Shown here: piece by piece, positions 17,646 to 26,487 of the stretch
Numbering within the stretch: the stretch's first letter is position 1
Layout: every line of letters begins with the position of its first letter
Assembly (NCBI GenBank): GCA_934155165.1
Contig: CAKPGS010000001.1
Location: 1-61,233, forward strand
Source: an uncultured Clostridia bacterium
GTDB taxonomy: Bacteria > Bacillota > Clostridia > TANB77 > CAG-508
DNA: 61,233 bases
Direction: 5' to 3'
Notes under the pieces: model-generated
The model's database searches: none
What the model saw: only the letters and a program-made list of their open reading frames with translations
What the model was told of the DNA's origin: nothing
Translations under genes and position numbers: made by a program

Positions 17646-17882
17646 TTAAGGAATGTTTACAATAAGAGGTAGCTTAGAATTATTACGAATTTGCTCTATT
17701 TTTTCTTTGCATAATTCATATATTTTCTTTGTTACAACTACAATTCCTATTTTGTTTTCTTTTATTATTGTTTCTAGGTAATTATTTATTTCTTCTCTAT
17801 TATTAATAACAATTGTATTTATACCTGAAAATCTAAGTCCTATAGCTGTTTCTAGATTATCACTTATACATATTACTTCCAT
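17646..17882 (-). CDS. ntpF: V-type ATPase subunit F (short)
   Basis: 78 residues, shorter than the roughly 100 of most F subunits. It has the Rossmann-like start MEVICISDNLETAIGLRFSGI, a central IGIVVVTKKI strand and a terminal LPLIVNIP. Subunit F binds the top of the D-subunit stalk. The missing tail is the part implicated in regulatory contacts in other V-ATPases. It lies 2 bases upstream of subunit E. Confidence 0.85.
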   Translation of the reverse strand: MEVICISDNLETAIGLRFSGINTIVINNREEINNYLETIIKENKIGIVVVTKKIYELCKEKIEQIRNNSKLPLIVNIP

Positions 17883-17896
17883 TGCTTACATTCCTT

Positions 17897-18235
17897 TTAT
17901 ATTTGGTTTAATATCATTATTGATATAATTAATCCATAAATTGCTATACCTTCAGCAAGACCTGCAAAAATTATTGTTTTACCTAATAAACTAGGATTTT
18001 CGCTAATTGCTCCAACTGCACTAGAAGCAACCATTGCAACTGCTATACCTGAACCAATACATGCAAGTCCTGTAGCTAAAGCTGCTGCGATTAATCCTAC
18101 TCCCTTATTATTTGAACTTTGCTCTGCTACTACTTCGTTTGTATTTGCATTTTCATCTGCTGCATATACATTTACAGCAAATAAACTTACTAATAAAATT
18201 CCTATTAAAACAATTATATTTATTATTTTTTTCAT
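17897..18235 (-). CDS. ntpK: V-type ATPase rotor ring subunit K (c-subunit)
   Basis: 112 residues. A signal-like N-terminus (hydrophobic 5-20, possible cleavage after VYA at 25) and a polar linker precede a single two-helix hairpin at 45-112, so this is the small, F-type-sized form. The ion-carrying Glu is Glu95 in LAEGIAIYG. The residues known to bind sodium in Na-translocating c-rings (a Gln in helix 1, Ser/Thr after the Glu) are Val and Gly-Ile here, which favours proton transport by inference. It sits between subunits I and F. Confidence 0.93.
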   Translation of the reverse strand: MKKIINIIVLIGILLVSLFAVNVYAADENANTNEVVAEQSSNNKGVGLIAAALATGLACIGSGIAVAMVASSAVGAISENPSLLGKTIIFAGLAEGIAIYGLIISIMILNQI

Positions 18236-18253
18236 CTTTCTCTCTCCTTAATT

Positions 18254-20152
18254 TTATTCTTCGTTTAATAATTTTTTTATAGGTTTGTATGGTCTTCCAT
18301 CTCCACTATAAAATCTACTAAATAATTCATAATATTCTAGTCTTAATACTTGTATTGCAACTATTAGTCCTTCTAGAACAATTACTATTGCATTTCCTAT
18401 AATTGCTATTGCTATATTACCTGCTCCAGATATCATGTTTGCAAGAATATATACTGCCATACATAGTCCAACATGATTTATAGCAAATGCTGCAAGTCTT
18501 ACAAAAGAAATTGTATTACTTACAAATGAAAGTAAAGTTTCAATTAGTTCAAATATTTGCTCTGCAACTCCACTTTCTGTTTCTTCCTTTTTCTTTGTAA
18601 TTAGCTGTTCTAGCTTATCTTTAAATAATATAATTGCAAGTTCTATTATGCATATAGCAATTATTATATTTATAGAAACTATCATTTTTCCTACAACAAA
18701 GTAGTATGCTATACTTCCTATTACTGTTGCATAAAATAAAAGTCCTGCAATTCCATTTTCGCTTAATACTGCTTTTTTTATGTTTTTATTTGTTATTCCA
18801 TTTTTAATATTTAATATAATAGCTAAAATAATTAGTATTACACCAAATGCAATTCCTGAAATTAGCATGGTTGTAATATTTTCCATTGGTCTTATTAATA
18901 TACTTGGAATAATATCTTCCTTTCCAAATACACTTCCATACAATACTCCAAATATAATTGCTGAAATTCCACCTGCTACAAATATTGGGCCAAGTGATTT
19001 TTTCTTTCTAGATAGCCATAATCCTATTAGCATTATTATTGCACCTTGTCCAACATCTCCAAACATAAATCCAAACATTATAAAAGCTGTTATCGCAACA
19101 AACACAGTTGGGTCTAATTCTTCATAATTAGGCATTCCATACATTTCTACTATTGTTTCAAATTTTCTAAATAGTTTGTTGTTTTTTAAATGTGTTGGTG
19201 GATTTGTTGCAACCTCATCGTGACTTTTTACTATATATTTTATCTTTTTTTCTTTTTCCAACAATGGTACAATTTTTTCTAATTCATCCATCGGAATCCA
19301 ACCAATTAAATAAAAATCTCCATTTTTATCGTGTGCTAAGTATTTTTTTATGAATTCTATTTTTTCATATAATTGTAGTTCTCTATATAATTGTAATAAA
19401 ATTGTTTCACTGTTTTTTACTTCTGCCTCTAATGTATTTCTGCTATTTTCTATATATTTTTCATCTTCGTTAACTGTATCTTCTAATTTTTTTAGTATTT
19501 CTTTTGGTTTTCCTGAAAAACTTCTATCTATCCATATTCTTTCAAACTTTAACACATTAAAAAAGCTATCTACTTCTGCTGAATATTCATCTGTTGTGAA
19601 ATAAATAATCCAAGCATCTTTACTGTCTTCATCAACTTTGAACATTATACAATTCATATTTTCTATTTCTTTATTTATACTTTCGTAATTTTCTTTAGAT
19701 ATTTTTCCAAATCTAAATCTCATATATTTCAAATCGTATAATTTTTCTAGCTGAATTTCAGAGTTTTTTAGTTTTTGAAATGGTTCTATACTTTTTTTAA
19801 TTTTATTTATTTCTTCTTGTTTTTCTATTACATTATTAGTTATGTTTTCTATATTATTATTTATTTCGTGTATTTTTTCTTCTATATCTTCTAGGCTATT
19901 TTTTATTTTTATATCTGATAAACATTGTTTTGAATATTCAATGCCTAGCTTTTCCATTAATTTTTCTATATTTTTTACAAGTTCTCTTGGTTTTGTATTA
20001 TAGTCAAAATATGTTAATTTCCAGCCTTTTTCATATACTTTTATAGCATCTTCTAGCTGTAAACCACTGTTTATTATATATTTAATTAAGAAATTGTTCA
20101 TTACTTCGCTTTTTCCTGTTATGCCAAGCAATTTCATTCTTTCTACAGACAC
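18254..20152 (-). CDS. ntpI: V-type ATPase membrane subunit I (a-subunit)
   Basis: 632 residues. The N-terminal 320 residues are a soluble, coiled-coil-rich arm that contacts the peripheral stalks; the C-terminal half has seven or eight membrane helices. The family signatures MFGFMFGDVGQG and SFVRLAAFAINHVGLC are present; the Arg of the second is the conserved half-channel residue. It follows subunit C by 13 bases. Confidence 0.95.
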   Translation of the reverse strand: MSVERMKLLGITGKSEVMNNFLIKYIINSGLQLEDAIKVYEKGWKLTYFDYNTKPRELVKNIEKLMEKLGIEYSKQCLSDIKIKNSLEDIEEKIHEINNNIENITNNVIEKQEEINKIKKSIEPFQKLKNSEIQLEKLYDLKYMRFRFGKISKENYESINKEIENMNCIMFKVDEDSKDAWIIYFTTDEYSAEVDSFFNVLKFERIWIDRSFSGKPKEILKKLEDTVNEDEKYIENSRNTLEAEVKNSETILLQLYRELQLYEKIEFIKKYLAHDKNGDFYLIGWIPMDELEKIVPLLEKEKKIKYIVKSHDEVATNPPTHLKNNKLFRKFETIVEMYGMPNYEELDPTVFVAITAFIMFGFMFGDVGQGAIIMLIGLWLSRKKKSLGPIFVAGGISAIIFGVLYGSVFGKEDIIPSILIRPMENITTMLISGIAFGVILIILAIILNIKNGITNKNIKKAVLSENGIAGLLFYATVIGSIAYYFVVGKMIVSINIIIAICIIELAIILFKDKLEQLITKKKEETESGVAEQIFELIETLLSFVSNTISFVRLAAFAINHVGLCMAVYILANMISGAGNIAIAIIGNAIVIVLEGLIVAIQVLRLEYYELFSRFYSGDGRPYKPIKKLLNEE

Positions 20153-20165
20153 TTTTGTTCATCTC

Positions 20166-21167
20166 CTAAATTATTATTTTCTCTTGTATTAGTTTTTTAT
20201 CTATTTCGTACTCAATTCCACCTACAATGTTTATAATATTTTCTATTAAAATTTCATCCAAATTTAAGTATGCTATTATTGTTGAAAAATTATATTTTCC
20301 TTGTTCGAATATTTTTTTATATTTCCTGTACATATATCTTTTTGCATAATTTTCAAAGTATTTTTCATCTTCTTTAAAAATATTTTTATATTTAGATTTT
20401 TTTAAAACTTCTATTATATTTTCACAGTCATTTTGTTTTATAATTTCTTGTATTAATGTAGATTGCTTATCTGTTTTTATAATATTTGAGCTAATTTCAT
20501 CTGTTTTCATATTATAAAATTTTTTCATTCTGTATATCCAAATAATATTTGTAAGTTCTATTTTATCTTTTATTAATTTACTTGAGCTTGCATCTTTTAT
20601 ATTTTTAAAAACATTTTCAAAGTATAAAATATCAAGTTTCATTTCTAACATGAATAAATCTACATCGTTTATATTTTTGTCTTTTAAATTTTCTTCTAAT
20701 AATTCTTTAAAATCTGTTTTATCTGCATATTGTAAAAATTCATTTATTGTATTTATTCTTGTAATTCCTTTTAATTCTTTAAAAATTCTTTCAGTCCATA
20801 ATTCTATATTTTGAATTTCACTATCTTCTATTTTAGATAGTTTAATTTTCTTTAATATTCGAATTAGTATGTCTATTTCATATTCAGATACATAAATTCT
20901 TAATCTTTCTTTATCTTTTGAAGATAAATATTTATATATTTTTTCTATATCATCTATTAAAATTTTGTTTAATTCATTTTCAATTTTTATTCTATCAAAA
21001 TTATCTTCTAGGCCACTTAAATGATAATTTTTTTGTTTTAAAATATTATTTACACTAACCAAGTTATTTTGTTTTAATAAATCTTCTATGTCTGTTTTTG
21101 TTAAATTCTTAGCTTTCATTCCTTTTAACTTGGCAACTAAACTAGGATATTTAAGAGAATTAATCAA
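20166..21167 (-). CDS. ntpC: V-type ATPase subunit C
   Basis: 333 residues, all helical and highly charged, with the C/AC39-type start (YPSLVAKLKGMKAKNLT) and internal repeats of the KNINDVDLFMLEMKLD type. Subunit C (d in eukaryotes) caps the rotor ring. It overlaps the upstream G/H gene by 4 bases. Its position before subunit I differs from the order in Enterococcus and Thermus, where it follows K and E. Confidence 0.85.
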   Translation of the reverse strand: MINSLKYPSLVAKLKGMKAKNLTKTDIEDLLKQNNLVSVNNILKQKNYHLSGLEDNFDRIKIENELNKILIDDIEKIYKYLSSKDKERLRIYVSEYEIDILIRILKKIKLSKIEDSEIQNIELWTERIFKELKGITRINTINEFLQYADKTDFKELLEENLKDKNINDVDLFMLEMKLDILYFENVFKNIKDASSSKLIKDKIELTNIIWIYRMKKFYNMKTDEISSNIIKTDKQSTLIQEIIKQNDCENIIEVLKKSKYKNIFKEDEKYFENYAKRYMYRKYKKIFEQGKYNFSTIIAYLNLDEILIENIINIVGGIEYEIDKKLIQEKIII

Positions 21168-21481
21168 TTTGCAGCACCTCTTAATTCTTCCATTATTTCA
21201 TTTATTTTTTGTTGTTTTAGTTCTAAATATTTAGCATTTAATTCATTTATTTTTTTGTTTTTTTCTTCTTCTATTTTATTTTTTTCTTTTTCCAAGTTCA
21301 TATTACATTGCATTTTTTTTATTTGAATTTTCTCTTCTATTTCTTTGTCTATAATCCTTTTTTGCTTTTCAATAGCATCTTCTACAAGTTCATCAAAATT
21401 ATCATTTCTATTATTGGCTTCATTAAAAATATTTTTGGCTTTCTTATCAATTTCTATAATATTATTTATAATTTCATCCAT
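21164..21481 (-). CDS. V-type ATPase subunit G/H (stalk)
   Basis: 105 residues, almost entirely a charged helix (many Glu, Lys, Asn), the expected form of the subunit that pairs with E in the peripheral stalk. It is the first gene of the operon, as its counterpart is in Enterococcus and Thermus. Assignment depends on shape and position because such coiled coils have little sequence identity. Confidence 0.75.
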   Translation of the reverse strand: MDEIINNIIEIDKKAKNIFNEANNRNDNFDELVEDAIEKQKRIIDKEIEEKIQIKKMQCNMNLEKEKNKIEEEKNKKINELNAKYLELKQQKINEIMEELRGAAN

Positions 21482-21511
21482 ATTTTACATTTCTTTCCTT
21501 TGTTTTTTGTT

Positions 21512-21520
21512 ATTATATCA
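21512..21520 (-). promoter_or_regulatory. Extended -10 promoter of the V-ATPase operon
   Basis: Minus-strand TTTGTGATATAAT gives an extended -10 (TGATATAAT) about 30 bases before the subunit G/H start. No good -35 is visible. The same 13 bases occur in the tig promoter at 52841. Confidence 0.55.
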
Positions 21521-21561
21521 CAAATCTTTTTTTATAATTCATTTGTAACAAAAATGTAATA

Positions 21562-21586
21562 AAAAAAATAGCGGTCAATGACCGCT
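21562..21586 (-). terminator. Terminator after the zinc peptidase gene
   Basis: Stem AGCGGTCA/TGACCGCT followed on the minus strand by a run of T interrupted by one A, seven bases after the peptidase stop. The core GCGGTCATTGACCGC is repeated at 22679. Confidence 0.75.
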
Positions 21587-21593
21587 GTGTATT

Positions 21594-22289
21594 TTATGCT
21601 ATAAATATTGCACATATTGCACAATATATTATTATTTTTATTGTTTGTGTTAGTAACAATGAAAAGCATGTTGCTTTTACCCCTAAGTCGTTTATTTCTG
21701 TATACTTTTTCATTATTATTTCTAAATTTCCTTTTGATGTTAGTTTGTTTTCTACTATGTATTCTTTTGCTAAATATTTTGCATTTAGCATTGCATCTAT
21801 TTCTAATATACTTCTTATAAAGAAATATATTATTGTCATTATTAATAGAATAGATACAAATAGCATTCCGTTTGTTATTACTTTTGTAATTGTAAGTGCA
21901 ATTATTGCTAGATAGGCAATAATAAAAATATTTGAGTACACAAAGTTGAACCATAGCATTTTTTTACTTTGCATTGAATGTAAACATTCATGTGCTATTG
22001 TTTGTACTCGCGTATATGTATCATTTATATTAGCTATAGATATTGTATCATTTGCAACAAGGTATAAACTTGTTTGACTGTCTTTTGCTTCTTTTATTTT
22101 TGTATGTTTATTTCCTAATTTATTTAATATATATTGACATATTTGTATATTACTTGGAAATCTTCTTACTAGTTCATCTAAAACTTTATCATGTCCTAAT
22201 TCTTTAATTCTTTTTAAATTAAAGCTAGTAATTATTGCTAACAATGCTAATACAGCTACTAATATAACTATTATTATAATATATTGCAT
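21594..22289 (-). CDS. Membrane zinc metallopeptidase (YugP-like)
   Basis: 231 residues. One N-terminal helix, then a cytoplasmic-size segment with the zinc motif HECLH (His100, Glu101, His104), two more membrane helices, and EIDAMLNA with Glu163 as the likely third ligand, then a final hydrophobic helix. This is the layout of putative neutral zinc metallopeptidases of the YugP type, whose substrates are unknown. It follows the ylbF gene by 21 bases. Confidence 0.75.
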   Translation of the reverse strand: MQYIIIIVILVAVLALLAIITSFNLKRIKELGHDKVLDELVRRFPSNIQICQYILNKLGNKHTKIKEAKDSQTSLYLVANDTISIANINDTYTRVQTIAHECLHSMQSKKMLWFNFVYSNIFIIAYLAIIALTITKVITNGMLFVSILLIMTIIYFFIRSILEIDAMLNAKYLAKEYIVENKLTSKGNLEIIMKKYTEINDLGVKATCFSLLLTQTIKIIIYCAICAIFIA

Positions 22290-22310
22290 ATTTATCCCCT
22301 TTTAAATCCA

Positions 22311-22646
22311 TTATTTTAAAACATCTTTTATTGCATCGCCTATAATTTTATTTACATCTGCAATTAATACACTAAATTTCATTTCTGTTTCAAAATATTC
22401 TTTCGCTTTTTCATCTTTTAGTAGCTCCGTATATTTTTTTTGAATTTCTTGTGCTTTTTCTGCTGTTGGTTCTATTCCTTGTATTGTTAACATTTGCATT
22501 TGTTGTCTTTTTTGTTCAAATTCTTTAATTTTATTTTTCAATTCTATATTATTCTCTAATTCTGTTTTAGATTTTTTAAAACCTACATATTCCTCACTTG
22601 ATTTTATTTCTTCGGCTAATTTATTTGCTGTATCATATACATTCAT
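22311..22646 (-). CDS. YlbF/YmcA-family protein
   Basis: 111 residues, helical. It has the family pattern NVYDTANKLAEEIKSSEEYVGFKKSK at the N-terminus followed by KFEQKRQQMQ-like heptads. In Bacillus, YlbF, YmcA and YaaT form a complex that influences RNase Y, competence, biofilm and sporulation. Clostridial members of the family are often single genes, and whether this one joins such a complex is unknown. Confidence 0.8.
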   Translation of the reverse strand: MNVYDTANKLAEEIKSSEEYVGFKKSKTELENNIELKNKIKEFEQKRQQMQMLTIQGIEPTAEKAQEIQKKYTELLKDEKAKEYFETEMKFSVLIADVNKIIGDAIKDVLK

Positions 22647-22676
22647 TTTTCTAACATCCTTTCTTATAAAACGTAT

Positions 22677-22696
22677 GGGGCGGTCATTGACCGCCT
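22677..22696. repeat. Palindrome GGCGGTCATTGACCGCC
   Basis: An 8-bp stem around a central T lies between the GT4 gene stop and the ylbF start. The core is shared with the terminator at 21570. The GGGG flank on the left resembles the TGTAGGGGC family. Confidence 0.6.
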
Positions 22697-22706
22697 ACTT
22701 TCATTT

Positions 22707-23999
22707 TTATGCATATGCATTTCTTTTTCTGAAATTTAACAAGTTCGTAATTTCTTTTTCTGGATTTTTCATTTTCTTAGCTTTTTGTGCTTTTTCTTGT
22801 GCTATCTCTCTTGCTTGTTTTTCTGCCACTGTTTCACATATTGCTTTTTGGTATGCAAAATGTGTATCTTGTGCAATTTTTTGCCAATTATATTCTGCTT
22901 TAACTTTAGCTTTTGCATTTTTTGCAACTTTCATACATAATGCTGGATCATATAATAAAGAAACAATAGAATCTGCAAGTGAATTTGGATTTCCTGCATA
23001 GCTTTTCATTCCATTTTCTCCATGTTGTACTATTTCGTTTAATCCTCCAACATCTGAAACAACAACTGGTGTTCCTGAAAGCATTCCTTCTAATGCAACA
23101 ATTCCAAATGGTTCATATGTACTTGGAAATACTGCTACATCTGCACATTTATACATTTTCACAACTTGTTTTGAGTTCAAATATCCAGTGAAATATACTT
23201 TATTAGAAATTCCCATAGCATTTACCTGTGCTTTTAGTTCATCTATCATTCCGCCTTTTCCAGCTATTACAAGTTTTGAGTCATGATATTTTTCTAATAT
23301 TTTTGGCATTGCAGCAATTAAATGTTGAATTCCCTTTTCATAAACTAATCTACCTACAAATAGAATTATTTTTTCATTATCTGCTGCATATTGTCTTCTG
23401 AATTCGTAGTCTCTTTCTATTCCACTATATAAATTTAGGTTTACCCCGTTTGGAACTACATTTATTTTTTCGAATGGTAGTCCAAATAAACGTTGTAATT
23501 CACTTTTCATATAATTGCTATTTACAATTACCTCTGAAGCTTCATATGTAAGCATCCATTCTGTATCATTTATGTATCTTTGTGTTTCATCATGTATACC
23601 TGAATTTCTACCTGCTTCTGTTGCATGTATTGTTGCTACAATAGGTGTTCCATATGAATTTTTTAAAGTTTTAGCAGCATATGCTACAAGCCAATCGTGT
23701 GCATGTATAACATCAAAGTTTCCCTCTTTAGCAATTATCTCATTTGCTTTTGCTACTAAATTAAAATTCATTTGCATTATCCAGTCTATGAAATTGTTAG
23801 GATTTATCATATAATTACCAATTCTGTATACTTTTACTCCCTTATCATCTTCAAAATCTGGTGTATTTTCCTCTTTGTATGTTACAACGGTAACCTCATG
23901 TCCATCTTTAATTAATCTATGTGATAAATCGTGTACTACTCTAGCTATTCCTCCTACAATTCTTGGCGGATACTCCCATGTAAGCATTAGTATTTTCAT
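22707..23999 (-). CDS. GT4-family glycosyltransferase, glycogen synthase-like
   Basis: 430 residues, two Rossmann domains (GT-B). It begins MKILMLTWEYPPRIVGGIA with the Gly-rich donor loop, has HAHDWL, the phosphate-binding GRLVYEKG and the E-x7-E motif STYEPFGIVALEG. This combination is typical of bacterial and archaeal GT4 glycogen or maltose-1-phosphate synthases. A debranching enzyme is encoded just upstream, which supports a glycogen role. A C-terminal Lys-rich tail of 40 residues is non-conserved in appearance. Confidence 0.8.
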   Translation of the reverse strand: MKILMLTWEYPPRIVGGIARVVHDLSHRLIKDGHEVTVVTYKEENTPDFEDDKGVKVYRIGNYMINPNNFIDWIMQMNFNLVAKANEIIAKEGNFDVIHAHDWLVAYAAKTLKNSYGTPIVATIHATEAGRNSGIHDETQRYINDTEWMLTYEASEVIVNSNYMKSELQRLFGLPFEKINVVPNGVNLNLYSGIERDYEFRRQYAADNEKIILFVGRLVYEKGIQHLIAAMPKILEKYHDSKLVIAGKGGMIDELKAQVNAMGISNKVYFTGYLNSKQVVKMYKCADVAVFPSTYEPFGIVALEGMLSGTPVVVSDVGGLNEIVQHGENGMKSYAGNPNSLADSIVSLLYDPALCMKVAKNAKAKVKAEYNWQKIAQDTHFAYQKAICETVAEKQAREIAQEKAQKAKKMKNPEKEITNLLNFRKRNAYA

Positions 24000-24101
24000 T
24001 ATTTTTTAGCTCCTTTCATAAGCATATTTTCTTTTGTATATCTCTTACTCAACTTATGATATTTTATACAAAAAATATACAAATGTAAATATATTTTTAC
24101 A

Positions 24102-24132
24102 AAATATTTCATTTTTTTCAAATGAAATATTT
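24102..24132. other. 13-bp inverted repeat in the GT4/GDE gap
   Basis: AAATATTTCATTT and its complement flank a five-base loop, about 100 bases upstream of the GT4 start. It is AT-rich; it could be an operator-like site or the end of an RNA. Confidence 0.4.
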
Positions 24133-24136
24133 CCCA

Positions 24137-24166
24137 TTGTTTTTTATGTAGATTTCATGTTAATAT
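24137..24166 (+). promoter_or_regulatory. Possible promoter of the broken plus-strand gene
   Basis: TTGTTT (24137-24142), an 18-base spacer and TAATAT (24161-24166), 38 bases before the ATG at 24204. Moderate match. Confidence 0.4.
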
Positions 24167-24203
24167 GTATATAGAATTTTAATTAGATATTAGGTGATTT
24201 CTT

Positions 24204-24453
24204 ATGTTAAAATATATTTTTAATAGTTTTCTAAATTTGGATAAAAAAATTAAAAAAATAGTAAAAATCCGGATTTAACTTTTCCTTGGCAATTACCATA
24301 TTATCTGGATTAATACTATTTACATATGACTCAATTATAGAACTTCCTATTTTATATTATATAGGAATTTCATTATTTAAACTAAGTTTAATTTATTTTG
24401 TAACCTTTTTTTGCTTTGGTTTTGCATTTAATAGATTTTTAGAAGAAATTTAA
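24204..24453 (+). pseudogene. Frameshifted small membrane protein gene
   Basis: ATG at 24204 follows a TAGGTGAT ribosome binding site. The frame reads MLKYIFNSFLNLDKKIKKIVK, then stops at 24278. Dropping one A from the A5 run at 24263-24267 opens a second frame that continues to a TAA at 24451-24453 and encodes two hydrophobic helices (FSLAITILSGLILF and LPILYYIGISLFKLSLIYF). Joined, the product would be about 82 residues. Either the gene is broken or there is a homopolymer error. It lies alone on the plus strand between two minus-strand glycogen genes, in the longest gene-free stretch of this part of the window. Confidence 0.6.
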
Positions 24454-24461
24454 TTTTAGAA

Positions 24462-26474
24462 TTAATATAATATTCTAAATATTTCTGCAACACTCCAAGC
24501 TTGTGCTATAGCTCCTTTAGGAAGTTGTGGTCTTTTTGAATCGTATAGCTCAGATATACTTCCCACACACCCTTCATCTTCTATCATTTTTGTTGCTGTA
24601 TTTTTTATTTCTTTTATGAATTTTTCATATTCTTCTTCATATTGTTTTTTATTTTTTATTGTTTTTTCGTTTTCTTTAATTTTCTTAAACGTATCGTTAT
24701 ATATTCCTAAAAGCCATGTCCATGTAATTCCTTGATGGTAACTCATATCTCTTTTAAAACTATTTCCTTCGTATATGTCTATATAATTTTCTTCACCTTT
24801 AGCTAGAGTTTTTAAGCCATATTTATTTTTTAATTTTTTTGTTGTGGTATTCAAAATTTCCTTTGCTATTTTTGTATTTGGTTCTATTACTGGGTATGTT
24901 AGTGATGTACTGAATAATTGATTAGGTCTTATTTTGCTATCTCCAACAACATCATATAGGCATTTTCTTTTTTCATTATAAAATTTAGCTTTAAAACTTC
25001 TTTTGCATCTGTTAGCTTTCTTCAAATATTCTTTTGAAATTTTTTCTTCTTCAAATCTTAAAGATAATTCTTCTAATATTTTTAATGCATTATACCATAA
25101 AGCATTTATTTCTACAGCTTTTCCGTTTCTAGGTGTTGCAGCTATTCCTTCATATTTTGCATCCATCCAAGTGTTTTGTGTTGTTGGTGTTCCACTTACT
25201 ATTAGTCCATCATTATCTAAATAAATGTTATTATTGTCTAAGTCTATTCCTTTTTCATAATTTTCTACTATATCTTTTAAAACTTCATAGAATTCTTTTT
25301 TTACAAATTCAAAATCTTCAGTATATTTTAAATATTTTGCTATTTGTTCAAATAATAATAATGAAGCATCTACACTATTATATAATGGTGTGTTATCCGC
25401 TTCTGAATAACCATTTGGAACTAAGCCTTGTTTTATATCATGTTTAAAAGTTAACAAAACTTCTTTTGCTAAATCATATCTTTTTGTTTTTAAAAGTAGT
25501 CCTTCAAAAGATATTAAGCTATCCCTTCCCCAATCTAAAAACCATGGATAACCCGCAATTATTGTATGCAACTTAAATTCTGGTCTATATACAATAAAAC
25601 TATCTATTGATATTATAAATTCTTTTAGTAATTTATCTTCTTCATTTTTATTTACAAGCTTTGTTTCTTTTATTATTTTTTCTAATCTTTTTAATTCTTT
25701 TTTTATTAAGCTTTCTCCGTTAATTTTATCTATATTTTCTTCTAAAGAACACACAAAAGTAATCTTTTTATTCTCATTTGGTTTTATTTCTATTTCATAT
25801 ATTCCAGAAACACTATGGTTTTCTTCTGGATAAAAGCCTCTTTTTTCTTCCTCAATATAAAACATGTTATTGAAAATATCATTTTCGTGTTTTGTATATT
25901 TTCCCTCTGAACAATTTATATAAAAACTATTATTTCCTATACTAATTTTTATTTTATTATCTTTTATTTCCTCTTGTTTAAGGTCAAATTCTTTATTTGT
26001 ACTCATTGAGTGAAAATCTCTAAAATTAACTACCGGAGCGAGTTTTAATTTAATTCCTTCATTTTTGTTTTGTATTTCATAGAATACACAAACTGTATTT
26101 TTCCCATATTCCATACAAATTGTTTTTTTAATATTTATGTCTCCTACTTGGAACTCAAATGTAGGAACATATTCCTTTTCAAAGCTTGTTTGAAATTTAT
26201 ATCCCTGTGAAATGTAGTTTTTACATACATTTGTATATAGTGATATTTCTTTGTTATTTACTGTAATACTTTCGTCTAATTTAGATAATACTAAATTTCT
26301 TTGTGCTGGCGGCTTTAGTGGAGCTATTAATAGTCCATGGTATCTTCTGGTATTTGCTCCTATTATTGTTGATGAACTAAAACCACCTATTCCATTTGTT
26401 ATTAGCCACTCTCTTTTTAGTCCTTCTTGCAAATCAAGTTTTTCTTTAGTAAATTTCATTTTTTCCTCCAACAT
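24462..26474 (-). CDS. Glycogen debranching enzyme
   Basis: 670 residues. The N-terminal domain (REWLITNGIGGFSSSTI, ANTRRYHGLLIAP) is that of bacterial/archaeal glycogen debranching enzymes, and the C-terminal (alpha/alpha)6 barrel carries GYPWFLDWGRDSLI and NTWMDAKYEG, the amylo-alpha-1,6-glucosidase (GH133-type) motifs with likely acidic catalytic residues. It removes alpha-1,6 branches from glycogen. The synthase-like gene downstream makes a small glycogen module, but no branching enzyme, phosphorylase or glgC is present here. Confidence 0.9.
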   Translation of the reverse strand: MLEEKMKFTKEKLDLQEGLKREWLITNGIGGFSSSTIIGANTRRYHGLLIAPLKPPAQRNLVLSKLDESITVNNKEISLYTNVCKNYISQGYKFQTSFEKEYVPTFEFQVGDINIKKTICMEYGKNTVCVFYEIQNKNEGIKLKLAPVVNFRDFHSMSTNKEFDLKQEEIKDNKIKISIGNNSFYINCSEGKYTKHENDIFNNMFYIEEEKRGFYPEENHSVSGIYEIEIKPNENKKITFVCSLEENIDKINGESLIKKELKRLEKIIKETKLVNKNEEDKLLKEFIISIDSFIVYRPEFKLHTIIAGYPWFLDWGRDSLISFEGLLLKTKRYDLAKEVLLTFKHDIKQGLVPNGYSEADNTPLYNSVDASLLLFEQIAKYLKYTEDFEFVKKEFYEVLKDIVENYEKGIDLDNNNIYLDNDGLIVSGTPTTQNTWMDAKYEGIAATPRNGKAVEINALWYNALKILEELSLRFEEEKISKEYLKKANRCKRSFKAKFYNEKRKCLYDVVGDSKIRPNQLFSTSLTYPVIEPNTKIAKEILNTTTKKLKNKYGLKTLAKGEENYIDIYEGNSFKRDMSYHQGITWTWLLGIYNDTFKKIKENEKTIKNKKQYEEEYEKFIKEIKNTATKMIEDEGCVGSISELYDSKRPQLPKGAIAQAWSVAEIFRILY

Positions 26475-26487
26475 TATTTCTTTTGTA

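Noticed and set aside
21532..21954. 140-residue minus-strand frame overlapping the zinc peptidase
   Set aside because: Out of frame with the HECLH-containing gene, Asn/Tyr-rich and no ribosome binding site.
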